Under the pieces are notes generated by a model that was not told the DNA's origin, ran no database searches, and was given only the letters and a program-made list of their open reading frames with translations. From Chlamydomonas sphaeroides (taxonomy: Eukaryota > Chlorophyta > Chlorophyceae > Chlamydomonadales > Chlamydomonadaceae), in the NCBI GenBank assembly GCA_001662425.1, contig BDDC01000051.1:62001-126000 (forward strand): 64,000 nucleotides of DNA, read 5' to 3'. How positions within the stretch are numbered: the first letter of the stretch is position 1; each line of letters starts with the position of its first letter. This document shows positions 1-11,451 of this stretch, one piece after another. A program made the translations under genes and the position numbers.

Positions 1-128
1 ACCCAGGGCCGCAGCGAGCCGTGGCTCATGGAGGCTGGGGCTGCCGTCCCGGACGCCGGTTGCCTCCTCACCCGGCTGCCCCGTGCCCCTGCGTCCCTGG
101 CGGTGTGGCTCCCCCGCCTCCCCCAAAG

Positions 129-591
129 GCCGACTCGTCGTTCGCCATCGACTGGGACGACGTGGAGGGCAACACGCGGCGGCGGCTGGCCAACCTGGCC
201 AAGGAGAAGGCGCGCATGGAGGAGGTGAGGGCGGGGGGGAGGGAGCAGAAGAGGGGGTTAGGGCAGGGGAAGGAGGCGTGCGGCAGGAGGAGGAGGAGCA
301 GGGGGCAGGGCGACGGCGGCTGGGGAGCAGCCGAGTCATGGCACGAGTAACAGCCCGGGGCGGGGCATACCGGCACGGCCTTGGTGGTCCGGGGTCTGGC
401 CCCTAGCTGCCGGTTGGCCGGCTGCGGACTAGGCGGCCGGTCCCATACGGTACCTACCCACCCACCCACTCACCCACCCCCGCACCCCGCCCGCCCCTCA
501 GTCGCGGCGCAAGAAGCGCGAGGCCAAGGCCGACCTGTCGGGGGCGGGCAACCTGGCCAAGTCCGCTCTGCCGCCGCCGCGCAAGTTCTAG
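129..591 (+). CDS. 3' end of an unknown gene (last two exons)
   Basis: Two exons, 129-224 and 502-591, joined in phase 0 across a GT-AG intron (donor GTGAGG at 225, acceptor CAG ending at 501). The product ends in a charged, helix-prone tail: SSFAIDWDDVEG, then an Arg/Lys/Glu-rich stretch (NLAKEKARMEE joined to SRRKKREAKAD) and ends PPPRKF before a TAG stop. The 5' acceptor at 127-128 is weak (CCCAAAG), so the first exon could extend upstream; the frame stays open to about base 21. The gene starts outside the window. I do not recognise the family. The basic/acidic mix suggests a coiled or disordered nucleic-acid- or protein-binding tail, which is inference only. A TGTAA at 1411-1415 could be its polyadenylation signal. 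Confidence 0.55.
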
Positions 592-2198
592 GCGGCTCGC
601 CGGGAGGCAGCCTCAGCAGGGGCGCAGCACCGCCTGAGCGGGGGCGGGGCAGGGCCGTGGTTTCGCGCCCGGCGGTGCTGCGAGAATGAAGGCGCCCCGC
701 CTGCGCGGAGCAGGCAACGAGGAGGCACGCGAGTGTCCGAGCTGCTCTCGCTTTGATGGTGGCGGTGGGTTCGGCGCGGGCGGCGGCGGCGACAATCCGC
801 TGGGGCGCGCCGTCGTGTGGCCGCTTGGGGCGGGCTGGTGGGGCGTGGCAGGGCGGTAGTCGAGGGGCGTTTGCCCCCGCGGGAGGCCCTGCAGGCCAGG
901 CGCGTGCGGCCGGGACGTCCGCATTGGCGGCTGGCTGCTGCGCCGGGGCTGTTGGGCTGCTTGGTGGGGAGGCCTGGCGGGGCCTTTGGCAGCATGCGCC
1001 GTATGGGATCGGGCATGCGGCAAGCGCCCGCGCGCGTGGCCGCGCAGGCCGCGCGCCCTTGCCTCCCAAGCGCTGGTGTTGCCGGTAGGTGTTCACAAGC
1101 CCCCGCGCGTGTAGCGGGGTGAGCGGCACGCGTGTCGGCAAGCGTGTCGGCAAGCGTGTCGGCTTGATAAGGCTGCGATATCAGCGTTTGGATGGTTTGG
1201 GGTACGCTTGGTGAGGGGGAGGCTGTGGCGGCCGCGAGAGGGTACGGAGGGGTGTGGGCATGGGGTGCCGAGGTACTGGCTAGCGGTGGGCTCCCGTGGG
1301 CACCGTGTGCGTCGCTTTGCCCGTGCAGCCTCTGTGAGTTTGAGGCATGCAACGAGATGCTGGCTGGCTGGCGGTGGGCCGGGAACCCGACGTGTGCGTC
1401 GCCTTGTCCATGTAACCATCGCCTGGGGCAGCGCCTGCCGCGTCATACAGCACAGTCAAAGCCATGCGCGGCGGCGGAGCTCCGGGCACCCTCCTAGCCA
1501 CGAGCTTGCTAAGGCGTGCTTACATGCCGGACCCGGGAAGGACGCAGCCCCACATAGCCCCTTGCCGATGCGCCGGTGTATCCCTACTCCAACCCCCCAA
1601 CCTGCGCACTGACCGCACAACCCACGTCCACGCCCCCCCGCCACGTCCACACCCCGCCGGCATCAGCTCGGCGAGCACAGCCCGGCTGCCAGCCACTGCC
1701 CGGTCAACAAATGCAGATGCAACGCTCCAACCGGACACCAAAAGACCCTGCTGCCATGGCTGCACCTTCATCACAACGCTCCTGGCCGCTTCCCGGCCGC
1801 TTCCCGGCTGCCGGCCCCACCAGCCCAACCGCAACGCACGCCACCTGACCAGGGCCTCGGCTAGCATAGTGCGCCACACGGCGCAGCAGCTGCGTGCGAC
1901 CCGCCGTCACCACGCCGACATGATAGATGAGTTTGGTCTCCGACGACGCACACGCCCGCCCGCCAACAGCGTCCCGGCCATCGCGCACGCACGGCCACAC
2001 GCCTCACGCAAGCCAACCGCCGGCCTCACACTGTGGCGGCACGGCCCTAGCTGTGGCTGATACGACGTTAGGACGCGGCGGCTGCGCCACACGACCCATG
2101 CGGCCGCGTCCCGATCGCTCAGGTGCCGGGCTGCGTGCTCAGGGGTGAATCTACGGATTCGCAGGCTCGCAGGTTCAGGGTTTTGGCTTCGTGGTGTT
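592..2198. other. convergent 3' region without supported gene
   Basis: This lies between the stop of the plus-strand gene at 591 and the distal terminal exon of the minus-strand membrane-protein gene at 2199. It probably holds both 3' untranslated regions. A 12-nt tandem repeat (unit CAAGCGTGTCGG) sits near 1130-1165. TGTAA occurs on plus at 1411-1415 and on minus at 1524-1520. The long reading frames here are GC-driven and show no splice-consistent coding structure. Confidence 0.5.
1520..1524 (-). terminator. TGTAA polyadenylation signal
   Basis: Reads TGTAA on the minus strand, about 675 nt after the stop of the distal terminal exon (2199). TGTAA is the usual polyadenylation signal of Chlamydomonas-type algae. 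No TTACA was seen between 2200 and 3136, so both terminal-exon isoforms may share this site. Confidence 0.4.
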
Positions 2199-2362
2199 TT
2201 AGGGGTTGCGCGCGTACCTGAGGCTGGGCCCCAGTACAATCGCGATGATGGCGTAAGCGATGGAGGCGATGCAGGAGGCCGTGGCGGCTCGGCGGACTTG
2301 GCGGCCGGGCAGGCAGCAGGGCAGCAGCACCGAGATGAGCCAGAAGATGGGCATGAAGAAGC
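2199..2362 (-). CDS. distal alternative terminal exon of the L18a-like gene
   Basis: This 164-nt exon is a copy of the proximal terminal exon (3137-3300). It starts GFFMPIFWLISVLLPCC and ends LGPSLRYARNP before TAA; the proximal exon starts GFFMPVFWLVAVLLPFC and ends MGPSMHYRHHN before TGA. The central LPGRQVRRA block is the same in both, even at most third positions, while the flanking hydrophobic residues differ conservatively. No copy of exon 1 or 2 lies between the two, so this is an exon duplication and not a second gene. Its acceptor (CCCCAG) is intact. Whether it is used as a mutually exclusive last exon is inferred. Confidence 0.65.
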
Positions 2363-4146
2363 CTGGGGTGGGCGGGAGGAAGGCAGAGAGAGGCAAAGGG
2401 GGAAGGTGATAAGAGGCTGGAGAGGGAAAGTGTGGTGCCACGTTGCAAGGCTCAGCTGCCGGGGGGTGGGGCACGAAGAAGTCGAAAGGAGGGTGGCCAG
2501 GGGAAAGGGAAGGGTACCGGTACCTTTATTCATTGGATGGGTGTGTCTGCGCCCGCGCACATTTCTAATACCATGCCCCTGGCCATGCACCAGGTGCTCA
2601 TGCGTTTCAGAGATTCAGACTGGGTTGCGGTAGGACACGGGAGGCGCGTGTTTCCCCGCTGTGCACTAATGGTGTGGAAGACGAGCCGCACGAATTGCAA
2701 GCCGCAGCATGCGCCACGTGATACTACGTGATGCTAGAGGCTGATCCGAGCCATGTGGCCCAGTATCTGAGGGAGGTGTGGGATAGGTGGACTGAGGCAC
2801 TGAGGAGCCGAGGGTCCCAGCGCACATATACGTGTTTATTTGCCGATGGCCCCCCTGGCTGTGAACGGCAACCTCCTCTACGTTGTGGAACAGTAACAGG
2901 AACGGGAAAGGCAGGGATAAGGGGAGGGTGCTGTGGGTTCATGCGAATCTCCGTGAGGTTGCGGCAGAGACAGTTCAGGAGAAGGGAGGCATTCTTGGGA
3001 GTATTGGGGAGGGGTACAAGGACTTAAGGAAGACGGAGGAGGGCGCACTCGGGAGGTTAGGCTGCCCAGCGCCGCATACAAGACATCACGACTGCCCTTG
3101 GGCTCATTTACGCCGGGCCCATCGGCGGCTCACAGCTCAGTTGTGGTGTCTGTAGTGCATACTTGGGCCCATCACAAGTGCAATGATGGCGTAAGCGATG
3201 GAGGCAATACAGGAGGCCATGGCGGCTCGGCGGACTTGGCGGCCGGGCAGGCAGAAGGGCAGCAGGACCGCGACCAGCCAAAACACGGGCATAAAGAAGC
3301 CTGGGGTGGGTGGGAACGAGATGAGGGAGAGGATCCAGGAGGGGGCCTTGGGTTTGTGCGGAATAAGCCGCCGGGCAAGAGACCGGGACAGGCTGGCTAG
3401 AGGCCGTCAGGGAGGGTGAAGAGTGCTCGCTCTCGGCGAACAGCCGCCGCATGGCACGCAGCAAGCACCTACCCAGGATGAAGTTGAGCCACGCGCAGAC
3501 GGCGAAGCGGTTGTCGCGTGTGGGCTGGTCGGGGCCCCACACGGGGTGTTGATGGACCCAGGTCACTCGCTCGCCTAGCACGGGCATGCCCAGCACCGGC
3601 TCGCCCTGCGCGGGCGGCGGCCCGCCGGGGGCGCCGGAGCCGGGGTAGGGGCCGCCGGGGTAGGGGCCGCCATGGTAGGGGCCGCCAGGGTAGGGGCCGG
3701 CGCCGCCCGAGGGCCCCCCGCCGGCGGGCGGGATGGTGGGGTAGGCGGAAGGGCCGCCTGGGTACGTGCGTTGGTCGCTGGGCTTGGTGGTGTCGGTGGG
3801 GGTCTCGACATCGCCCGGAATCTGCGCAAGGCGGCAGGGGACGGCGGTTGGGCTTGGGAAGCGTTTTCCGATGGCAGCGTGGCTGATCGTGACCCATGGG
3901 TCCAACCCGGGTCCGACCCACAGCCCTAGCCCGACACGAGCTGGTCTGGAGCGCTGCGCTGGGCACAGCAGCGCAAAGATCGATGCAAGGCGCAGCTCCA
4001 CTGACAAGAAAGCGCGGGGCCCAATGCCGCTGTCGGGCAGCGCCTGCATGCGGCTCGCCGCCGAGGTGGGTGCGTTGGCACCGCAGCGCATGAGGAGGTC
4101 GAGCCCGCGGCCGCACCTTGGGGTATCCTGGCGGCGGCTGCGTCAT
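2199..4146 (-). CDS. L18a-like two-helix membrane protein with two alternative last exons
   Basis: Exon 1 is 4117-4146 (ATG, MTQPPPGYPK), exon 2 is 3473-3821, and the last exon is either 3137-3300 or 2199-2362. With the proximal exon the product is 180 aa. Residues 1-90 are Pro/Gly-rich with 15-nt repeats encoding YPGGP (3650-3700). Then come RDNRFAVCAWLNFILG and two hydrophobic helices split by a short LPGRQVRRA loop. The order (Cys/Trp segment, FI-GFF, W, second helix ending in IAL) resembles plant 60S ribosomal L18a-like membrane proteins; the resemblance is moderate. Both last exons are exactly 164 nt, enter at phase 1 (donor after a single G at 3473) and end in a stop (TGA proximal, TAA distal). 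The start was chosen because MTQPPPGYPK is followed by a consensus GTGCGG donor that joins in frame to exon 2. The gene is head-to-head with GPC1. Confidence 0.7.
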
Positions 4147-4603
4147 GCTGCTGCTGCTTAGGCCGCCGGTGTTGCGCGGCGCGTTGCGGCGAGGTGTGGG
4201 CGGGGTTGCGCCGAGCTGCGAGCTGTGCAGCGAAGGCGCGTCGCGGCGACGGGTGCAACGGTTCAATGGGCCATTGAGGCGCTATAACTGCTGCTGCCGC
4301 TGCTGCTGCTGTGGTTGCTGCTCTGGACCCAACCGGGCCCAGGCCCAGGCGATTGCGGCGAGCACCCGTCATGCCCGTATGTCCGGGATCGCCGGAAGCT
4401 GCGACACGCCGCTTTGGCAAGTCGCAACTCGGTTAAGCAAGCTCTCCGTTTATATGTAGCTGTATGTAGCTGTAGCAACAGACTGTTAGCGACAGCAGCC
4501 CAGGCCGCAAACGACTTTGGCGAAACACCCCGGATTGCGAGCGAATACCTAGCCTTTCAGCCCTGCTCCGGCCACTCGCGTGCTGCCAGCGCAGCAACGC
4601 GCA
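4147..4603. promoter_or_regulatory. bidirectional promoter between L18a-like gene and GPC1
   Basis: This 457-bp stretch lies between two divergent ATGs (4146 minus, 4604 plus). It must contain both 5' UTRs and promoters. It has a CTG/CAG-rich patch at 4288-4325. I see no clear TATA box. Confidence 0.5.
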
Positions 4604-7600
4604 ATGAGCCGCGCCGGGGACGCAGTGCAGGGCGACTCTGCCTCGGCCCCGTCGCCGGCCGCTGCCGGCGCGAGCAGCAGCTGCGCGCTGCGAGCCGCGA
4701 CAGCAGTCGACAAACCTAAATCACATAGCGCCGAGCTAAACGGCGCCGATCGCGACCTTGCTGCGGCGACACCCGCCGCGCCACCGCCTGCGGGGCCGGC
4801 TCACTACAGCGCCAAGGGTGAGCCTCACGCCGACCCCGATGCCGGACTGCCGGGGGAGGGCGCCGCGGCTCAGGACGGCGACCTGGACATAGCCCAGGCG
4901 GACGTTGGCACCGGCCAAGACCCTGGCAGCGGCCGGGATGCAGGCGCGGCTCCGGCGCCGTCCCCCTCACCCTTCTCCACGCCGCCGGACACCAAGCCCG
5001 CGCCCGGCGGAGCCGCTGACGGCGGCATCCGCTACCGCCATGGCGCCGCCGACGGCGCCGTCGCCGGCGTCGCCAGCGGCAGTTCCTCGTCGCAGACGCA
5101 GGTGGCTCAGTCGCCGGCACGCCGGCTGGCGGCGGCGGCGGCCGCCGCCGCGGCCGCCGCCGTGGAGCCGTTGTACGGCATTGATGAGGACATGTACGAC
5201 GACCCTCTAGATGATCTGAACATGGACTTCGGGCTGGCTGGATTCCTGGACGCCGTGGAGTCGTTTGCTGGCGGCGCCGCCGAGCCCGGCGACAACCTGG
5301 CGGCGCCGCCGCCCGGCGCCGACGGCGGCGGCAGCGCCACAGGCGCAGAAGGTGGTGATGGCGACGGCAACGGGGGTGGCGGCGCTGAGCTGTCGGACAG
5401 CAACGGCAACGGCGACGCCGGCAACGCGGCGATGGCGGCGGCGGAGGTGCTGGGATGCCTCGACGTGCCCGCGGGTGCGTAGGTCGAGGGCCGTGCTGCC
5501 CCTCTCTCTTGACTGTGGCCCTCACCCGCAACCCTGGCCTCCGTACACGCACGTTCCTAGCCCTTGCGTACGCCCCTCGCCCACAGACTCGTTCAATTGT
5601 CCGGTTATGCTCCCCGTCTCCTGGGTCTCTAGGCCTCGTGCACGGCGCCGGACACAAGTGTCCCCTGGTCTGTGCTCACGGCCCTGGCCCTCTGGCCCGT
5701 TCCTGCCTTGCCCGCCTGTGCAGGCGGTGCCTCGGCGGTGCTGGCGGAGGGGCTGGTGGACCTGCACGAGGCGCTCACGGAGCTGCCCACGCAGTTGGCG
5801 GAGCTGCAGGTGAGGGGGAAGAGGGGCATTCGTGGCGGGTGCGTGTCGGGAGAAAACGCGCCTGTGTTTGTGTCGATGTGTGCGGGGGCATCTCTCCCGA
5901 CGCGAGCAGCATGCGGGTTGCTGGGTTACAGATGCCCCACACGATCGCGCGTCCCCCGCCGGCCTCCGCCGTGCCCGCTACGCAGGACGAGCGGCGTGAG
6001 GCGGCCACCGCACCCACCACTCGCCGCAAGGTGGGGCTGCCTGGCTCCCTAGGTCGGCCTCGTGCAGGGCGAGGGTTTCTATCCGTTCCGTAGCCCAGCG
6101 ATAAGTCAAGCGAGGCCAAGCCGCGCGCTACCGCCTGGCAGGGACCGGTGCCGACGCACTCAGCAGTGAACAACCTGGCTTGCTCACCTGGCCCCTACCT
6201 CCTTTCCCCCTCTCCCTTGACCGCCGCCCCGTAGCTGCTGTCCCGGCTGATGGGCGTGCAGCTGTTTCGGCGCGTCATGGGGCCCCGGGGGCTGCTGCTG
6301 CGAGACAAGCTGTCGTTCCTGCTGGGGACCACCATGATGTGGTGAGCGTGGGCCGACATAGGGGGCAGCGGGCGAGGACACGCCGAGAAGGACCCGGGAG
6401 CCGGGCAGCTGCTTGCTGCACAGACCGACAGGAGTGGGGCCGCCGGCATGTGCGCCGCGCCAAGCCGATTCGTCGCCTCGCCCACCGCCACCTCCCCTGC
6501 CCCTTGCCTCCCCCTACCTGCCCCTGCCCTCGCCTCCCCTCCCCTACCTGCCAGGACGTGCGCCTTCTGGCTGGGCCGCTCGCCCTCCTCCTTCTACCTG
6601 CTCTACGCGGGGCTGGGCGCAGTGCTCATGGGCTCGCGCTGGGCGCTCTACTGGCGCCGCAAGTGGCACTACTACCTAGTAGGCGGACTGGCGGGGCGGC
6701 AGGGACTGAAGTAAAGACGCGGCATCGAAGGAGGCCAGTGCGGCGGCTCACTACCAGCTGCCGCAAAGCGCTCATCAACCATCGGCCACCAAATGCAGAC
6801 CTTTAGCCCGCCTTCAGCACTCCAGCCGGCCCCTCATCGCCCCCTAACCGCCGCCTAACCGCCCCGCAACCGCCCCCCAACCGCCAGTACGACTTCTGCT
6901 ACTACGCCAACCTGCTGCTGGTGGTGCAGCTGACGCTGCTGCCGCGGTGCGCGCCGCTGGCGAAGGTGCGTCTCCTGCCGCTGACCGTTGAGAGAAGGCG
7001 CCGGCGCGCCGGGGGTGTAGGCCCGGCGCGTTGGGCTGGGGCTATGGGCAGCGATATACTCACAAGCGCAGCATGTAGCGGCGGTGCGGCGCTTTACGTT
7101 AGGGCTGACCAGCTGTCAGCGGCTGCTGGCGCAGGTCACGTACGCCTACAACACGGGCCCCCTGGCCTGGTCCATCCTCACCTTCCGCAACTCGCTGGTC
7201 TTCCACGACCTGGATAAGGTACGGCGCTTTACGGCACTGTACGGCGCAATAGTACTGCATGGAACGCACTTCGCGCCGCCCGGCGGCAGGGCTGAAACCC
7301 CGGGTCCCGGAACGTGCCGTAGCCAACGCCCAAGCGCCGCCCCAAGCACCTGCCGCCCTCCCCTCCTGCCTCCGCCCTTGGTGCCCTCGGCCCCCATCAT
7401 CCCATGCAGGTGACCAGCCTGTTCCTACACCTGGTGCCTGCGCTGGTGTCCTGGTCGCTCAGGTGGGGTGCGGCCGTGGGATTGGGCAAGAGCCACACGC
7501 ACGAGCCAGCGTTGAGGCTGCCGGGGTTTAGAGCGCAGCCCTGCACCGAGTCCAGGGCCTTGCGGGCCGTGTGATGCCTCGGCTACGTCTTGCCCCCGGC

Positions 7601-9539
7601 TCCTCCTTCCAATGGTGCGCCGTCATGCTCCTCCCTCGCGCTCCTCGCCGTATGTCAGGTGGCACGCCGACCCACGGTTCGGACCGCCGCAGGACGCCAC
7701 GCCGCAGGAACGGTGCGCCCCCCCGCGACCCCTGCCCCGCAACGTTCCCTGCCGCTGTTGCTAGCCAATACCCATGCCTTCTTGCAGCCCCTGCCTTGAG
7801 CCTCATCCAATGTCCCACGCCACTGCCCCTTCCTTTTACCTGCCTGCACGCCAACAGCGAGCGATGGCACGCGGCGGGCGTTGTGTCCAGTGCGCTGCTG
7901 CCGGGCGCCTTTTACGTGGCCTGGGCGCTGGCATACTACCTCAAGATCTTTGTGTTCTCGCGGTACGGCAGTACGGCAATCTGGGAAGGTGCTTTTGGGG
8001 GAGCTGGGGATGGAGGTGGTGTGTAGGATCTGTGGAGTGCGGGGAGCAAGGTAGGCGTGGTGAAGCCGGAGCCCGCGCTCTGCCTGCCCGCTGCCTGCAC
8101 CGCGCAGGGCCAAGATCCAGCAGCGTGGCTACCGCACGCTCTTCAACTATTGCACCACGCAACAAAAGGTACGGCAGCAGGTGCCGTACCGCATACCGCG
8201 TGTGCGGCCGCCCACATCCCTGCCTCTGCGCCGGCCCCCGTGTCCTGTACTGGGCCCCATGCGAATCCTCGGACCCCTCCCTGGTCCCTGCCCGCGCCGC
8301 GATCCTGCGCCCCCGCCGCCGCAGGGCACCTTCCACGAGATCGCCCGCCGCATCCCGCAGCCGCTGCAGCCGCCCGTCTACCTGTTCCTGCACCTCTGCT
8401 TCTGCGCCACCACCTTTGCCGTCGCGCTGGCCTGCTGGCACAGGTAAGCGCACGTGCTGCCTCTGGGGCCCGGGCGCCCGGCGCCGGGCCGCGAAGGAAC
8501 GCGTACCGCTCGCGTCGCGCTCGGCTTGCACCCTGCCGTTTGCCATGCGTTCTGCCGTTTGCAACTAGCAAACCGGCAGCGGCAGAGCGCAGCGCAAGTC
8601 GTCCCGCTCGACGTTTGCCTCGCCCGGCCCATGCCGACTAAGGCATGTGCTGCTGCCCCTGCGCGGCGCTGCGCCAGAGGCGGCCAGGGGCGCTCCGCGG
8701 CCGGCAGCCGCTTCGCTCCAGTGGGCGCTGCCCCCGGCGGCAGTGCCGTCATGCCGCATTCGTTGTCTTTGGCGGCCACATGCCACACATGCCACACATG
8801 CCACACATGCCACACATGCCACACATGCCACTACATGCCAGCCCCTCTGCTTCCTGGCCCCTCGCCCCCGACAGCTTCTGGCTGCACACCGCGCTGCTGG
8901 CGGCCGTGGCGTCAGCGTCCATCTGGCACGGAGGGAGCTACTACTTCGAGGTATTCGCGCGCAGGTAGGCAGAGCCCCCGCCGCTCGTGTGTTCTTGCGC
9001 TGGCCTGATGGCGAAAGCCGTCGCACGCTTGGCAGCTTCGTGTGGGGCCAGCAGCCAGGAGCGGCGCGCCTGCGCCGCTTGCGCCCGCGCCGCTGCTGCC
9101 ACCATCCCAGGCAGTCCTGCAGCCTGCCGCCATCGTCCGTGGGAGACGCGCCTTCCGCCCACACGCGCCTGCCTAACAGCAGCTGCTCCCGGCTTCCGTT
9201 CCGTGTTGTGGCCTTCGTTCGTCTCGTCGTCCTTCGCTACGCACTTAATTCCAACTGCTGCGCCGCCAGCACTGTGTGCTCTGCCGCGCACGGCCCCTGC
9301 GGGCAAGGTTGGAGCCGGTGGGGGCGCACCCCTATGCTACCGACTTCGCTTGTGTTCCCTTATGAACCCCTCGCGGCCGCTGCGTCCTGTCGTATGCCGA
9401 TGTACCTGCTCGCTGCCTCCTGATGCTCCTCGCCTGCCGCTCGCCTGCCCGTCGTACTGCCGTACTGCCGCACTGCAGGTACCACGAGAAGCTGATGGGC
9501 CCCGGGGCCGGCGCGGCGGCGGCGCGGAAGGAGGCGTGA
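4604..9539 (+). CDS. GPC1: glycerophosphocholine acyltransferase 1 (DUF2838 membrane protein)
   Basis: Fourteen exons: 4604-5474, 5724-5809, 5986-6030, 6235-6341, 6555-6678, 6888-6965, 7135-7218, 7410-7462, 7659-7712, 7858-7962, 8108-8168, 8325-8443, 8875-8964, 9479-9539. The sum is 1,938 nt, 645 aa, with all phases consistent. The family transfers an acyl chain from acyl-CoA to glycerophosphocholine, recycling deacylated phosphatidylcholine, in the ER membrane. Family hallmarks seen in order are LRDKLSFLLG (about 356), RKWHYYL joined to YDFCYYAN, TGPLAW with RNSLVFHDLDK, LVPALVSW, RWHADPRF, YLKIFVFSR and SIWHGGSYYFEV near the C-terminus. About eight hydrophobic segments are visible. The first 290 residues are Ala/Gly/Pro/Asp low complexity, much longer than in plants. 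The in-frame GTG at 4580 was not used because ATG 4604 follows it. Similarity to the plant enzyme is clear by eye. Confidence 0.92.
8776..8836 (+). repeat. 9-nt minisatellite in GPC1 intron 12
   Basis: Five to six tandem copies of a CCACACATG unit lie between exons 12 and 13 of GPC1, about 40 nt upstream of the acceptor. On the minus strand they give an artefactual WHV-repeat reading frame. Confidence 0.85.
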
Positions 9540-11451
9540 GGGGCAGAGGCGGCCGGCACAGGGCGGCGGCAGGGGCCCGGCAGCTGGGGCGGGGCGGTGG
9601 CAAGCGGTGCCTCCCAGGCAAGGCGGTTGGCGGAGGCGGGCGTGTAGGGTCGGTGTTGCGGCGGCAGGGGGCGCAGGCTCGCATGACGCCACGTGGCTAA
9701 TTCGCTTTGTCATGGCCTGGCAGGGGTTCATATGGAGAGAGGGGCGTGCGGCTTGGGACCGTCCTGCCGCCCTCATGCGCCCTGCTGCATGGGCGGCTTT
9801 GCACGGCGTGCATCCGAGGAAGCGTGCACATACAGCAGCGCGGGCCCCACACACAACAACGGCAGTGGTTGAAGCACCAGGTGGAGTGTTGGTGTGAGGC
9901 CGCAGCCTGCGCACATGAGACCGCCGCTGCCGGATCGAGCTGCCGCTGGCCTTGTGGCTGCCGGCACTCCAGACCAGGAGGGGCATGTGCCTCCTGGGAT
10001 GAGCCGCTTGGCAAGCATGCTGGGGCTAGCGATGCCCGGTATCTGCAGCATGGTGTGCCTTGCTGTGTACTGCGACTGCGCAATGGCCGCTGCTATGTTC
10101 ATCTGCGGGCGGGCAGAAGCGACACACACCACGACATCGTCGGTCGGGTATTACACAGGACCTCTATGCACTCGGCGGACAACGTCCACGCCTCGCCATT
10201 GCCCACGTCCGCAGCGGCACTGGCATGGTGCATGCAACCCACCACAGCTGTGTCGAGCCTCAGCACATGCATTCAATTGAAGTCCACTAGTCAGCCAGCA
10301 GATGGCCGCAGATGGAACGCCTCGTCAGCCGCGTCCGCCCGATGTCCGGACGGCACGGAGACACTTATGCTGATGACATTAGCCGCACACCCGGCACTCC
10401 GAGCTACGGATGACCCCCCCACCCAGCCACAAGCCATACACAGCGCACAGCAACGACCAGAACAGCACTACGGACACAGCCCGTACCACAGTGCTGACCG
10501 CGACCGTCACAAGGCACGCCGCTACATCAGTGCCACCTGCCGCCCCAGCCGGCCATTGGTCTGGCACAGATAAGTATAATTATGAGACCGGAAGTGAGGG
10601 GTGGGGCTTTGCGCAAGCGCCCGTACCCCGCAGCCTTAAGATGCAGACGCCCGTCCGACCTGTGCAGTTCCCGACATGCGATAATTGTCATTCGTTTCTG
10701 ATCAAGCCAAGGCCCCCACCGTGCTCTCCTGCCGGCACAAAGACGCACACTGCAACGCTGCGCTCTGTTGCATCCCCACTGGGTGCACGCACTGCGCAGC
10801 GCTGCTCCCGAGTCCCGACTCCCCACAGTTCAAGGACAGCGAGCGAAAGCAGCAGGACGAGCTGCACACCGAGGCGCGCAACAGTTCCTGAGAAAGCAAC
10901 CGTCAACCAGCACGCGCGGGTGTCCCCGGCCACAAGCGCCGCCTACTGATCTCAAGATACACAACCACAAGCGGCTACTACACGGCGGGCGAAGGACAAG
11001 CAGCTCAGTGGATGATCGCTCCGCCTATCCACGTCAGGACCGCACACACAGCACCAGGAACGGCCTTACGCGCTGGCTCGGGGCAATGGAGCCCATGAGC
11101 CAGGCGTAGCTACACCCCTGCCGCAAGAGATTCGCTCCGGACGCCCGTGTCCACAGTGCCTCGCTACTCAATTCCCCATCCTCAGAAAAGGGACGCTCAT
11201 TAGGATCGCTCAAAACCGCCGCCCGGAACCCTGGCGCGTGTCCATTCCGGACAGCGCAGCACATTCCGTCGAGCCCCTGCACACCCCTGGGTCACGCATA
11301 CGCAAAACTCGCAGCAGACTACCTGCACAACTTCCCTCCTGTCCGTTGTAACCCACATCGCTCACGTCACGGCACACGAGCGTTACAGGCACTTTATCCC
11401 AGGCTCAGCACCCCAACCCCAACAGTAAGGCTCCACGCACACAGCACGCCC
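9540..11451. other. convergent intergenic region, no supported gene
   Basis: This region lies between the GPC1 stop (plus) and the stop of the glutamine-synthetase-like gene (minus). GC content falls noticeably from about 10000 onward. A plus-strand TGTAA at 11347-11351 and a minus-strand TGTAA at 11387-11383 lie close together, as expected for convergent genes. Several open frames of 60-290 codons exist, but none shows splice-consistent coding or a recognisable domain. Confidence 0.5.
11383..11387 (-). terminator. TGTAA polyadenylation signal of GS-like gene
   Basis: Minus-strand TGTAA, 65 nt downstream of the TAG stop at 11452. The spacing is typical for algal 3' ends. Confidence 0.6.

Noticed and set aside
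4580..4603. GTG at 4580 as start of GPC1
   Set aside because: Eukaryotic translation normally uses ATG; the first in-frame ATG is 4604.
8378..8824. Minus-strand frame with WHV tandem repeats
   Set aside because: Produced by the 9-nt intronic minisatellite of GPC1.
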